Assembly (NCBI RefSeq): GCF_947507565.1
Contig: NC_089175.1
Location: 5,817,733 to 5,881,732 of the forward strand
Reading direction: 5' to 3'
Source of the DNA: Oscarella lobularis
Lineage: Eukaryota; Porifera; Homoscleromorpha; Homosclerophorida; Oscarellidae
DNA: 64,000 nt
In this document: piece by piece, positions 1 to 9,650 of the stretch
Numbering within the stretch: the stretch's first letter is position 1
Layout: every line of letters starts with the position of its first letter
Made by a program: the position numbers and the translations under genes
The notes under the pieces: model-generated
What the model was told of the DNA's origin: nothing
The model's input: the letters and a program-made list of their open reading frames with translations, nothing else
Databases searched by the model: none

Positions 1-1840
1 CTCAGCAGCAGAGGAAATATTTCTCCTCGGTTTTCAATGGCGACAAGCAGAGAAAAATACTGAAGGGTCAGAGATTTACTGCTGTGTCTGAGGAAGGCTG
101 CATCTACGTTGATAAAACGCCTCTCATCAAACGTCTCCTCAAGATGATCAACCGCGGCACTGGAGTCTTTGTGAATCGACCTCGCGGCTTCGGAAAGAGT
201 CTTCTTGTGAGCACATTGGAGGAATACTTCAAAGGAAACAAAGAAGCGTTTCGAGGAACGGCAATTTACAATGATCCGGAGGTGAAGTGGGAGAAATGGC
301 CCGTTATCAAGTTCGATATGAGTCGACTCGAAGGGTCTACGTTAGAGGAAATCGAGTCATCGTTAGTCAATTTGGTGAGAATTATGTGAACGATGTAATG
401 AATGCCAATAAATAACGGTTGTTGTTGCTCTTGTTTATTTAGTTGTTTGACATTGCTGAGGATAAGGGAGTCAAAATTCCTACTCGCGGATTAAAGCCCA
501 TTCCTATATCGATGATGATTCGCCAATTGTTAAACGAAACTTATGATAAGGAAGGAAAGGAACTTATTGTCCTCGTTGATGACTACGATTCACCAATTGT
601 GTCCAATTGGGTCGAAGGTAAAGAGAAGTTGGCGGCAGAGTGCGAAGATCTTCTGTGGGACTTCTACACACAACTCAAAGCGGCCTCGGGTATCATCCGA
701 CTACGCTTTTTGACCGGAATCTCCCGCTTGCCAAAAGTGAGTTTGCGTTGCCGCTTGACTGACCTAATACATATCGACGATGATCCTCATCTTGGCGCGA
801 TTCTTGGATTCACTCGAGAAGAACTGAAATCGACGTATTCTCCTGAAATTGAGGTTACTGCAGAAGAGCTCAAGATGGAAGAGGATGAATTATTAGATGC
901 AATCACGCAATATTACGGCGGTTACAATTGGAACGATGATAATCTTCCTGCCTGTCAAGTTCATAATCCATATTCGATCAACGAGTTTTTCACTCGGAAA
1001 CTACTTCTTCGTTACTCAACGGAGTGGCCTGCGCTATTACGACGTGCCGCCGATTCTTTTGATTTTGTTCGTTTCGCTGATTTACTGAGCGGAGAAGCGC
1101 CGTACAGCGGCTTTTTCTCTTTGCAGAACCCATACTTGTATGATCACGACATACGGTTTCTCCTTCGGGACTATGGTTTTCTCCGGCGTCGGCGTTCTGC
1201 TGAGAAGGGATTGGGCATTCCTTTCACAAATGAGGAAGTGCGAGAGCACTTCCCTGAACATGTGGCTCACTGCTACGGAAATGAGTCTATTAGCTGGAAT
1301 ATGAGTGTCATGCTGACGAATCTGTTAAATACAGATGTTCCTCTTTTTGCAGCAGCATTTGCCTATTTGTTGGAGAACATTCCGGCTGATGATACGAAAT
1401 GGAAAGAAAGAGGCGACGATGAAGCAATGCGACGAAAGGAGAGATTCTATGAGTCAATGTACGTTGCTGCTCTGCAACTTTTCGCTCCGAATTCTTCTTA
1501 TGTGGGATCCCGAGAGGTTCTCGAAGGAAACGTTAGACCGGACTTGGTCTTCATTTCGCCAGAATTCGCGGCAATGGTATTTGAATTCGAAAAGGATCCC
1601 GAGCGTGTCGACGAGGGACTCGAGCGAATAGAGGAGAAGGAATACATTCCGAAGTACGGAGAATATTTAAAAATGAAAATGAGAGAGGCAAGGAATATGG
1701 AAGAACACCAGGAGTGGGGAGAGATATTGAAGAAATGGGAGTCCGTTCCTAAATGGGGAATTGCAATCAACGTCAGCTTAGATGAAAAGAAAAAAATGGT
1801 AACCAAGGCAACCTCGATGGCTAAGGAATTCCCGTTCTGA
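1..1840 (+). CDS. AAA-ATPase-like / PD-(D/E)XK nuclease-like protein, copy 1 (5' end outside window)
   Basis: Exons 1-374 (partial) and 443-1840, joined by a 68-bp GT-AG intron; the phase closes at TTG|TTG. The N-terminal half shows the hallmark of the AAA-ATPase-like family: YVDKTPLIKRLL, then the variant Walker A NRPRGFGKS, then the Walker B region VLVDDYDSPIV. The C-terminal part (about 1500-1680) resembles the family's PD-(D/E)XK nuclease module: GNVRPDLVF supplies the Asp and FEFEKD the acidic strand, followed by EKEYIPKY. The usual E-x-K triad reads E-F-E with Lys one position later, so cleavage activity is uncertain. The family is abundant in Bacteroidetes and scattered in eukaryotes; its cellular role is not settled. 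The intron shows this is a host-resident gene. It is almost identical to the next gene downstream. Confidence 0.85.
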
Positions 1841-2985
1841 CCTCATTTGTGGTTTGTGAACCGTTCTGTGTTGATGCATGATGTGTGATGAGTTAGTGTC
1901 AAATGACGTCAGACAGTCAGAATGTAAGTCACCTAGATTAGATTAAAGTAAGGTCTTGATTTTCGCCAATAAATCACTTTACCATACACCCGAATAAATA
2001 AATAAATAAATCACGTGGTAACCAAAACATCCGCCAACGATTGAGAAAGGGAATGGAGTCCACTGGAGCCTGACGTTGGTGAGGAGGAGGAGGGAGAAAG
2101 GGACGGCGAGCCAGCTGTACTATTTGTGCTTGGAGTCGACAAAAGGAATATATCCTGGCAACGATTGTAGACGAAATGAGGATTCGTGTATCGTCTTCTA
2201 AATCACTTTGACGTGAGTGAGCGCGTGCACGACGACGAGAATGAAACCGTCGACGTTCTCCGTTCGCTTGCGTCGCACGCGAACACGGTCTTTATGCTGA
2301 CACGAATTCCGAAAAGCGCTTCGTGACGAAGATCCATGCAGTCGCTCGCTTCGCCGGGGACGGGGGGTCTTTCGCGCAGCGATCCTCATGAAGGCGGATT
2401 TAGAGTGTCTAGACGCGGCGAAGTAAAGGAGACCCCTCGAGTCGATTCCCCTCGAGTCGATTCAGGCGATTTCCCGCCTCTTCTCTTCATTTCCGATCAG
2501 CAAAACAACACGCCGCTGCCCTCCGTTTGGGGAGCGTTTCACCAGAGAGTCGTCGAGTGAAACAAAGGAGTCCTAAGTGCACAGGCGGCAGTGACATGCA
2601 GCGCGCATGATCAGTCACGAGTTCGGCTTCTAACTGTACCGCTACTTCGTTTTTCGACTTTCGGTACGCTGCACATCGACCTTGCGTAAGCTTGCCGTTC
2701 GAATCGGACGATAGGTTCCCGTGCACCTCACTGCCTTTCTATGCAACACTCAGTTTGTCTTCTTTCTTCTTTCACCAGTTGGCTAGAAAATGATCCAGTT
2801 AGTGCGACAGATGACGCAGTGGAGAAGTGTCTCGGCGGCCCGACGTTGGATTCCTTGGGGTGCAGGTCGCCCCGATCCGCCGTCACGTGTCAGCATAGCG
2901 TCAGATTCGCGCACGTGTTCGTGAGTTGATCTGCTTTCCTTTCCGACTCACATCTACAATTTTTCGTTTAGCTTTTCGTTTCCAG
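1841..2985. other. Intergenic flank of AAA-like copy 1, part of the tandem duplication unit
   Basis: No convincing gene. The first 500 or so bases match the segment after copy 2 (5004-5670), including the same 3' sequence with AATAAA-like sites, an (AAAT)n tract near 1993, and a GC-rich block at about 2200-2350. The match ends near 2355, beyond which 2360-2985 is unique in this window. Confidence 0.6.
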
Positions 2986-3002
2986 GAAAGGCCCGCTTGC
3001 CT

Positions 3003-5003
3003 ATGCCATCGCGTCATCTCTCATATTTGACTCCAGGTGAGATATCTACTTGTAGGTGGGGCAGCCTTTCATCCGGAAATGCGCACGTTTTACACAAAGC
3101 GCTCCAAATTCTAAATATTATTGATAATATCAATGCTGTTGTTTTATTATTAGGAATGCAACCGACTCAGCAGCAGAAGAAATATTTCTCCTCTGTTTTC
3201 AAAGGCGACAAGCAGAGAAAAGTACTGAAGGGTCAGAGATTTACTGCTGTGTCTGAGGAAGGCTGCATCTACGTTGATAAAACGCCTCTCATCAAACGTC
3301 TCCTCAAGGAGGCCCACCGCGGCACTGGAGTCTTTGTGAATCGACCTCGTGGCTTCGGAAAGAGTCTTCTTGTGAGCACCTTGGAGGAATGTTTCAAAGG
3401 AAACAAAGAAGCGTTTCGAGGAACGGCAATTTACAATGATCCGGAGGTGAAGTGGGAGAAATGGCCCGTTATCAAGTTCGATATGAGTCGACTCGAAGGG
3501 TCTACGTTAGAGGAAATCGAGTCATCTTTAGTCAATTTGGTGAGAATTAGCTGAACGATGTAATGAATGCTAATAAATAACGGTTGTTGTTGCTCTTGTT
3601 TAATTTAGTTGTTTGACATTGCTGAGGATAAGGGAGTCAAAATTCCTACTCGTGGATCAAAGCCTATTCCTATATCAATGATGATTCGCCGATTGTTAAA
3701 CGAAACTTATGATAAGGAAGGAAAGGAACTTATTGTCCTCGTTGATGACTACGATTCACCAATTGTGTCCAATTGGGTCGAAGGTAAAGAGAAGTTGGCG
3801 GCAGAGTGTGAACATCTTCTGTGGGACTTCTACACACAACTCAAAGCGGCCTCTGGTATCATCCGACTACGCTTTTTGACTGGAATCTCCCGCTTGCCAA
3901 AACTGAGTTTGCGTTGCCGCTTGACTGACCTAATATATATTGACGATGATCCCCATCTTGGCGCGATTCTTGGATTCACTCGAGAAGAAGTAAAATCGAC
4001 GTATTCTCCTGAAGTTAAGGTTACTGCAGATGAGCTCAAGATGACAGAGGATGAATTATTAGATGCAATCACGCAATATTACGGCGGTTACAATTGGAAC
4101 GATGATAATCTTCCTGCCTGTCAAGTTCATAATCCATATTCGATCAACGAGTTTTTCACTCGGAAACTATTTCTCCGTTACTCAACGGAGTGGCCTACGC
4201 TACTACGACGTGCCGCCGATTCTTTTGATTTTGTTCGTTTCGCTGATTTACTGAGCGGAGAAGCGCCGTACAGCGGCTTTTTCTCTTTGCAGAACCCATA
4301 CTTGTATGATCACGACATACGGTTTCTACTTTGGGACTATGGTATTTTCCGGCGTCGGCGTTCTGCTGAGAAGGGATTGGGCATTCCTTTCACAAATGAG
4401 GAAGTGCGAGAGCACTTCTCTGAACATGTGGCTCACTGCTACGGAAATCCGCCTATTAGCAGGAATATGAGTATCATGCTGATGGCTCTGTTAAATGGAG
4501 ATATTCCTCTATTTGCAGCAGCATTTGCCGCTTTGGTGGAGAACATTCCGGCTGATGATACGAAATGGAAAGAAAGAGGCGACGATGAAGCAATGCGACG
4601 AAAGGAGAGATTCTATGAGTCAATGTACGTTGCTGCTCTGCAACTTTTCGCTCCGAATTCTTCTTATGTGGGATCCCGAGAGGTTCTCGAAGGAAACGTT
4701 AGACCGGACTTGGTCTTCATTTCGCCAGAATGCTCAATGGTATTTGAATTCGAAAAGGATCCCGAGCGTGTCGACGAGGGACTCGAGCGAATAGAGGAGA
4801 AGGAATACATTCCGAAGTACGGAGAATATTTAAAAATGAAAATGAGAGAGGCAAGGAATATGGAAGAACTCCAGGAGTGGGGAGAGATATTGAAGAAATG
4901 GGAGTCCGTTCCTAAATGGGGAATTGGAATCAACGTCAGCTTAGATGAAAAGAAAAAAATGGTAACCAAGGCAACCTCGATAGCTAAGGAATTCCCGTTC
5001 TGA
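3003..5003 (+). CDS. AAA-ATPase-like / PD-(D/E)XK nuclease-like protein, copy 2
   Basis: A complete copy. The best model has exons 3003-3036 (MPSRHLSYLTP), 3156-side exon 3154-3539 and 3609-5003. The first donor CCAG|GTGAG and acceptor TTATTAG|GA keep the frame, giving GMQPTQQQKKYF. An internal ATG at 3156 is an alternative start. The same motifs as copy 1 are present: YVDKTPLIKRLL, RPRGFGKS, VDDYDSPI and GNVRPDLVF...FEFEKD. Differences from copy 1 are scattered substitutions (for example LLKEAHRG against LLKMINRG, and PPISRN against ESISWN) and one residue lost near FISPE. The reading frame is open, so both copies look functional. The gap between the two genes contains copied flank, which argues for a recent unequal-crossover duplication. 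Confidence 0.85.
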
Positions 5004-5859
5004 CCTCATTTGTGGTTTGTGAACCGTTCTGTGTCGATGCATGATGTGTGATGAGTTAGATGTCAAATGACGTCAGACAGTCAGAATGTAAGTCACCTAG
5101 ATTAGATTAAAGTAAGGTCTTGATTTTCGCCAATAAATCTCTTTACCGTGGGTCGCATTGAAATGGCTGAATAAATAAATAAATAAATAAATGAATCCCG
5201 TGGTAACCAAAACATCGAACATCCGCCAACGATTGAGATGACGTTGGTGAGGAGGAGGAGGGAGAAAAGGGCGGCAAGCCGGCTGTACTATTTGTGCTTG
5301 GAGTCGACGATTCTGACTTGAGTGCCGCGGAACGCCGTCTCGACAACACTGGCTCCGCGCCAGCGGCCAGACGACTAACAAGCATTACCCGTCGGCTTAC
5401 CCGTCTTTGATGGCAAAAGGAATACAGTATATCCTGGCAACGAATCCTCAGATTAGATGTTGAGCGATTGTACACGAAATGAGGATTCGTGTATCGTCTT
5501 CTAAATCACTTTGACGTGAGTGAGCGCGTGCACGACGACGAGAATGAAACCGTCGACGTTCTCCGTTCGCTTGCGTCGAACGCGAACACGGTCTTTATGC
5601 TGACACCGATACGAATTCCGAAAAGCGCTTCGTGACGAAGATCCATGCAGTCGCTCGCTTCGCCGGGGACGCGGAACGGCTGTGGAGGCGATGGCACGCC
5701 TGGAACCGTCTTGATGGGACCTCCTAATCGCTCCTGAATCGCACCAATCTCCTGTGGCGCAGTTGCGCATATTCTGGTTGACGTCATTTCCCAAGTCCCC
5801 TAAGTCCCCGCCTTTGTTTTTCTCGCGACGTCGCTTCATTCATTCCTTGCTCTCGAATA
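5004..5859. other. Intergenic flank of AAA-like copy 2 and upstream region of the CARD-Kelch gene
   Basis: Positions 5004-5670 repeat the flank of copy 1 (1841-2355), with an (AAAT)n tract near 5172. A minus-strand open frame of 93 codons (5787-5506) starts 72 bp from the CARD-Kelch start codon and would be divergent to it. It has no recognisable domain, and half of it lies in the duplicated flank, where copy 1 does not preserve it in full. I do not call it a gene. Confidence 0.5.
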
Positions 5860-7304
5860 ATGGATGAACGATGGAAAACGCTCGTGTTTCCAATTCTACC
5901 TGATCTGGTTGAAATTCTCACGCCTCTTGCTCTCATCAGTCGTCTTCTCGCCGTCGGTCTCATCACTGTCCAAGAGTTCGAGAGGCTCTCTGTTCCATCG
6001 ATTGATGACCAGAAAAGGTCGGAAACACTTCTTGTTTCGATTTTACCAAGAAAAGGACTCGATTCGTTTGACCGATTTTTGAGAGTTTTGAAGGAAAGCG
6101 GAGGGCAGGAACATGTCGCAAAAAAACTAATAGGAGAAGAAGAGAAACGTGAACAAAAACGTACGGTTTGGGAAAAAAGGAACAAATCAATTCGGTGCTT
6201 TGTATTTTAAACTAATTAATAATTAATTAATTAAGGTGAAGAAAAGATCACCGAATTGGAAAGGGAATTAATTAAAGATACAGAAAGAAAAGACACGACA
6301 GAGAGCAATAGAATTAAAGAAAGAGAAAGAAGAAAAAGAAGCAAAAGAAAACGAATTGAAGAAGGAGAAAGAAGAGAGAGCGAAAGAGAAACAAGAATTG
6401 AGGAAGGAGAAAGTGACTAACATTGGTTTGAGAAACAAGGTGAGGGCGTGTTTGAAAGCCAAATTAATTATTATTATTGGGTTTAATGGATTACATTTAG
6501 ATTGGATCTTCGACGGGAAGTCGTCTCAAATGGGATTTCAGCAAACCAAACATGCCCATTGATTGTTATCCATTTGGATGTGTGGCTGAAGTCAATGGAT
6601 TGATACATGTTGGCGAATGGGATAGAATGTTTCAGTTGAAGGAGGGAGCGTGGAAGGGAGAGAATCATGATATGGGTTCAATCATAGGGAGTGTCTTTGA
6701 ATGTGAAGGAAAAGGATATGTCATGGAGGGGGGCGGTGACACTGGCGGAAAGTGCAAGAGTATTTATGAATGGAAAAGTGAAACGAGAAAATTGGAATTA
6801 TTAACTAAAATACCAGATGAATATCAGCTCGGATACAGATCAGCAATTGGCTACAATGGGAATATTTATCTTGTGAGAGGGGGTGTTCGAGTTGACTGTT
6901 TTGATATTAATAAGAGAGAATGGGTACCAATAAAGAAAATGAAGTACGAACGGTGGTTGTGTTCATTGGCTGTGATTGATGATAAAATGTTTGTTGGAGG
7001 AGGGTACGGGGCGGGCAATTCAGTTGAATGTTTTTTGATGAAGGAACAAAAGTGGATTGACATCAAACCAACTACAAAGGAAAAGTGTCAATTGTCGTCA
7101 TGGAATGGAAAACTTGTCGCAACAGGAGGATTGGGATGGAGCAATTGTGTTGAATTGTACGATGAATTGTCTGGGGATTGGCTTCCATTGCCATCATTGA
7201 ATAAAGGACGATACTGTCATGGTGTATGTACAACGAAAGACAATCAATTAATTGTAGTGGGGGGAGACGGTGCTTCAAACTCAGTCGAATGTTTAAAATT
7301 GTAG
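5860..7304 (+). CDS. CARD - coiled coil - Kelch repeat protein
   Basis: Proposed exons are 5860-6165, 6284-6439 and 6501-7304. Residues about 12-92 fit a CARD six-helix pattern: LISRLLAVGLITVQEFERL, then SETLLVSILPRKGLDSFDRF, then QEHVAKKL. The second exon is almost entirely Lys/Glu/Arg and should form a coiled coil. The third exon (about 267 codons) carries Kelch-type repeats with the GG-(Y/W) pattern, such as KMFVGGGYGAGNSVECF, KLVATGGLGWSNCVELYD and LIVVGGDGASNSVECL, enough for a partial or single propeller. The first junction is uncertain: bases 6236-6280 also look coding (EEKITELERELIK) but in a frame that does not continue, so the true acceptor may differ or an indel may be present. CARDs recruit partners in apoptosis or innate signalling, and Kelch blades usually bind substrates, so an adaptor or sensor role is inferred. 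Confidence 0.75.
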
Positions 7305-7692
7305 TTGTGTTTGTAGGACCCTTCAAATAGAAAAAAATCTTTGGACGATGAAAATTGCAATTCTGAGTACTTATCTGAATGCTCGTCGCCTGCTTAAGAT
7401 AAAAAAAAAACAATCGAAAACTTACCGCTTGAGTCTTCGCCTCAGCAGACTGAGTCTCTAAGAAAATTCGTCAATACAAGCCTTGTCTACCAGAAGATCT
7501 TCTGTTCAAGTGGTCAAAGGCGATTCGTTGACGATGACAGCTCTCTTGAGAGATTCGTGCGTAGATTTCAAAGTAGTAAAAATACTGAATATATACAGTA
7601 TACCTACCTCTACCTACCTCTTTTCTTTTCTAACGCGCGTACACATATAGTAGGGCAAAACATCCTGTTGGTTGCTGCTGATACTGGCGACG
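7305..7692. other. Intergenic / promoter region before the CARD-TM-Death gene
   Basis: I see no coding pattern. The segment holds an A-run near 7400 and a short pyrimidine/TACCTACC repeat at 7600-7620 just upstream of the next start codon. Confidence 0.4.
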
Positions 7693-8556
7693 ATGGATCA
7701 AGCGGACGTGCTCGAGCGCTTCTTCGAAAGTCTTTCGAGCTGTGAAATGGATCTCGTCGGATTCAAAGCGTTGGCGACGACAATCGCGCTCGATCTCTAC
7801 GCCAGCAAGGCGCTCAGCGACGACGACCTGTCGCAAATTCGACACGGCGATCCCGGCAAAGATCCGCGAGTTCTCATCGACGTCCTGAAGACGAAGGCGT
7901 CGACGAACGCTCGACTCGTCGCCACGTTCAAAAAAGTTCTCGAAAGTCAAATGACGGCCGGATATTTAGCGCAACACCTAAGGGCTCCGCGACAAAGACG
8001 AAGAACGACGCCTAGCGATGAGAGGAGCACTTCACGTGGCCCTCCACGTGACAGTGGGAGTACGAGGCTCACAAGAAAAGGTAACATACACGTGCGGCAC
8101 TGTATATAAGCATTAGCCCTTATTCTCATTTCTACAGCATGCACTTTCCTACTGTTGTTAGTAGGAATTATTGCTAGTGGCGGCGGCGGCGGCTACTATT
8201 GGTTTCAACAACATGTGGAGGATCCAGGAGCGGTATCCAATGATTTGCCCAAATACTGCAACAGCGTCACCGTTTCTCCCGATCTGATCAGTGACCTACA
8301 ATACGAAGTCGGACATCTGTGGCGGGAAATTGCCATCGAGCTCGGCGCGTCGGCCGGACAAATGCACGACTACGACGAATACAACACAAAGATTTCGATG
8401 AGAAGTTCGTTGACGTTTCACCGAATGATGACCGAATGGAGGGACAAATGGGGCAAAAAGGCAAATATTGGATTATTGGTCGCGGCATTGATCGACGTCA
8501 AGGCGTACGGAAAAGTGGAAGAGATAATCAAAGAGCACTGCCCTCACTGGGAATGA
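7693..8556 (+). CDS. CARD - transmembrane - Death domain protein
   Basis: Two exons, 7693-8080 and 8138-8556, with a 57-bp intron in phase 1 (G|CA gives Ala); 268 residues. Residues 1-100 fit a CARD: YASKALSDDDLSQIRHG, then DPRVLIDVLKTKASTNARLV, then TAGYLAQHL. A basic, Ser-rich linker follows. The second exon opens with one clear membrane span (CTFLLLLVGIIAS) followed by a five-Gly run. The C-terminal 95 residues fit a Death domain: ISDLQYEVGHLWREIAIELG, then FHRMMTEWRDKW, then NIGLLVAALIDVKAYGKVEE. Both ends are therefore death-fold interaction modules on opposite sides of a membrane span, which is unusual for a receptor. Topology is unknown, and no signal peptide precedes the CARD. It lies about 390 bp after another CARD gene, suggesting a small signalling cluster. 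Confidence 0.8.
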
Positions 8557-8631
8557 AGAAAGAGACCTTCTATACAGCATAGCTACGAACCTGTACAGTA
8601 CGACAAATTTTTTTCTCCTTTGCGACCCTTG

Positions 8632-8949
8632 CTATCGTTTTTTCGTTGCCCTCTTTCCTTGTCCTTTCTTTGGCGGTACTTTGCCTCGCGCCGCTCGTCT
8701 GACCGCCATTTCTTCCTTGAAGTCGATTCGTTCGTCTCTGAATAGTCCCAAGTGTCGCAATTTGAGAAAGAGCGAGTTCATTTTGTCCGTCGGCGGATAG
8801 TAATCGACGACGTGCTCTCGCGCGTTGATTGGCTTGCGCTGGAAGGCGGCGATCACTTTCGCATCGTTGCGCGATATCGTTCGCGGCACGTCGCCGAATA
8901 TTCGAGCGCTCAATCGAGCCATTCGACGAAGGTATTCGGACGAAGACAT
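8632..8949 (-). CDS. MRPS33: Mitochondrial ribosomal protein S33
   Basis: A single exon of 105 codons. It reads MSSSEYLRRMARLSARIFGD at the start and ends in GKVPPKKGQGKRATKKR, matching the family pattern known from human MRPS33 (MARLSARLFGEV...LGLYRDE..DF...GKGKRATKR) and its usual length of about 106 residues. The middle LRHLGLFRDERIDFKEE is also typical. This small-subunit mitoribosome protein acts in the mitochondrial matrix. I chose the ATG at 8949 because it gives the family N-terminus. The gene is divergent from ANAPC15, with 26 bp between the start codons. Confidence 0.95.
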   Translation of the reverse strand: MSSSEYLRRMARLSARIFGDVPRTISRNDAKVIAAFQRKPINAREHVVDYYPPTDKMNSLFLKLRHLGLFRDERIDFKEEMAVRRAARGKVPPKKGQGKRATKKR

Positions 8950-8975
8950 GTGTTCTGCACTGCCTGTTGAATTCA
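8950..8975. promoter_or_regulatory. Bidirectional promoter / shared 5' region of MRPS33 and ANAPC15
   Basis: Only 26 bp separate the two divergent start codons, so the transcripts must have almost no 5' leader, overlap at their 5' ends, or start inside each other's coding sequence. No TATA box is visible. Confidence 0.6.
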
Positions 8976-9447
8976 ATGATGGACGATGTGCCGGTGATGT
9001 ATCCTTCGCTGAATCCGGCTATTGTCGACGTACCGTGGCTCTTTCGATCGTTTGAAAATGCTAAGGGATCCGAACTGACGCTCCAGCAAGAGGAAGCGGC
9101 TTATAAACGATCGGTAGGCGCTAAATTCCTCGCTCTCTTTCTTCGCAGTTCCGCGTTCTAGTTGGAAGCGATACGAAACGACTTCTCCGACGTCGTTCCC
9201 ATCGGGAAAGACGCGACCGACGACGTTATTCACCCTTTCACCTCGAACGTCGACGAGGAGGAGGAGGAAGAGGAGGAGGAAGAAGAGGAAGAGGCGGGAG
9301 AATTCGACGAAGAATTTGTCGAAGAGGAATTCGACGAACTGGAGGTAATGGCACCGCGAAGGCTCAAAATCACTTGCGATGATTTCTTTTCATCAGCCAT
9401 TGGTAGAAGAAGGCGAAACGGTTGATGACATTGAACCTCCTTGGTGA
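8976..9447 (+). CDS. ANAPC15: Anaphase-promoting complex subunit 15
   Basis: Three exons, 8976-9113, 9162-9344 and 9397-9447, all phase 0, with introns of 48 and 52 bp; 123 residues. The N-terminal half follows the APC15 pattern: a YPSLNP start, then WLF, then ELTLQQEEAAYKRSLEAI, then the signature VVPIGK (human LVPIGK). The rest is a long acidic tail with a Glu run, as in APC15. The protein is a small APC/C subunit that helps turn over the mitotic checkpoint complex. The match is by motif and overall shape. Two consecutive ATG codons occur at the start. Confidence 0.88.
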
Positions 9448-9650
9448 CACCAATACAGAACATTTTTCTACTATATAGAATATTTTTCTTGTGATGACAT
9501 TGCCTATTTCTTCGCTTTGGAGAGTTGAGTTGAAATTACAGTGAATAAGTCACTTAGGTGTTTGGTAGTAGTGTGACCATACATCAATGGAGTGACTGTC
9601 ATCTGGACACCTGTGCAACAGGTACAGCAGCTGTATAGATGTATGATTGA
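9448..9650. other. Short convergent spacer between ANAPC15 and GUF1
   Basis: About 200 bp between the stop codons of two converging genes; presumably holds both 3' UTRs. No other feature seen. Confidence 0.5.

Noticed and set aside
5506-5787. 93-codon minus-strand frame divergent from the CARD-Kelch gene
   Set aside because: No domain, and about half lies in duplicated flank where the other copy does not keep the frame.
7072-7413. 113-codon minus-strand frame at the end of the Kelch gene
   Set aside because: Antisense of the Kelch exon with no features of its own.
9230-9463. Poly-Ser open frame on the minus strand
   Set aside because: Antisense of the Glu-rich tail of ANAPC15.
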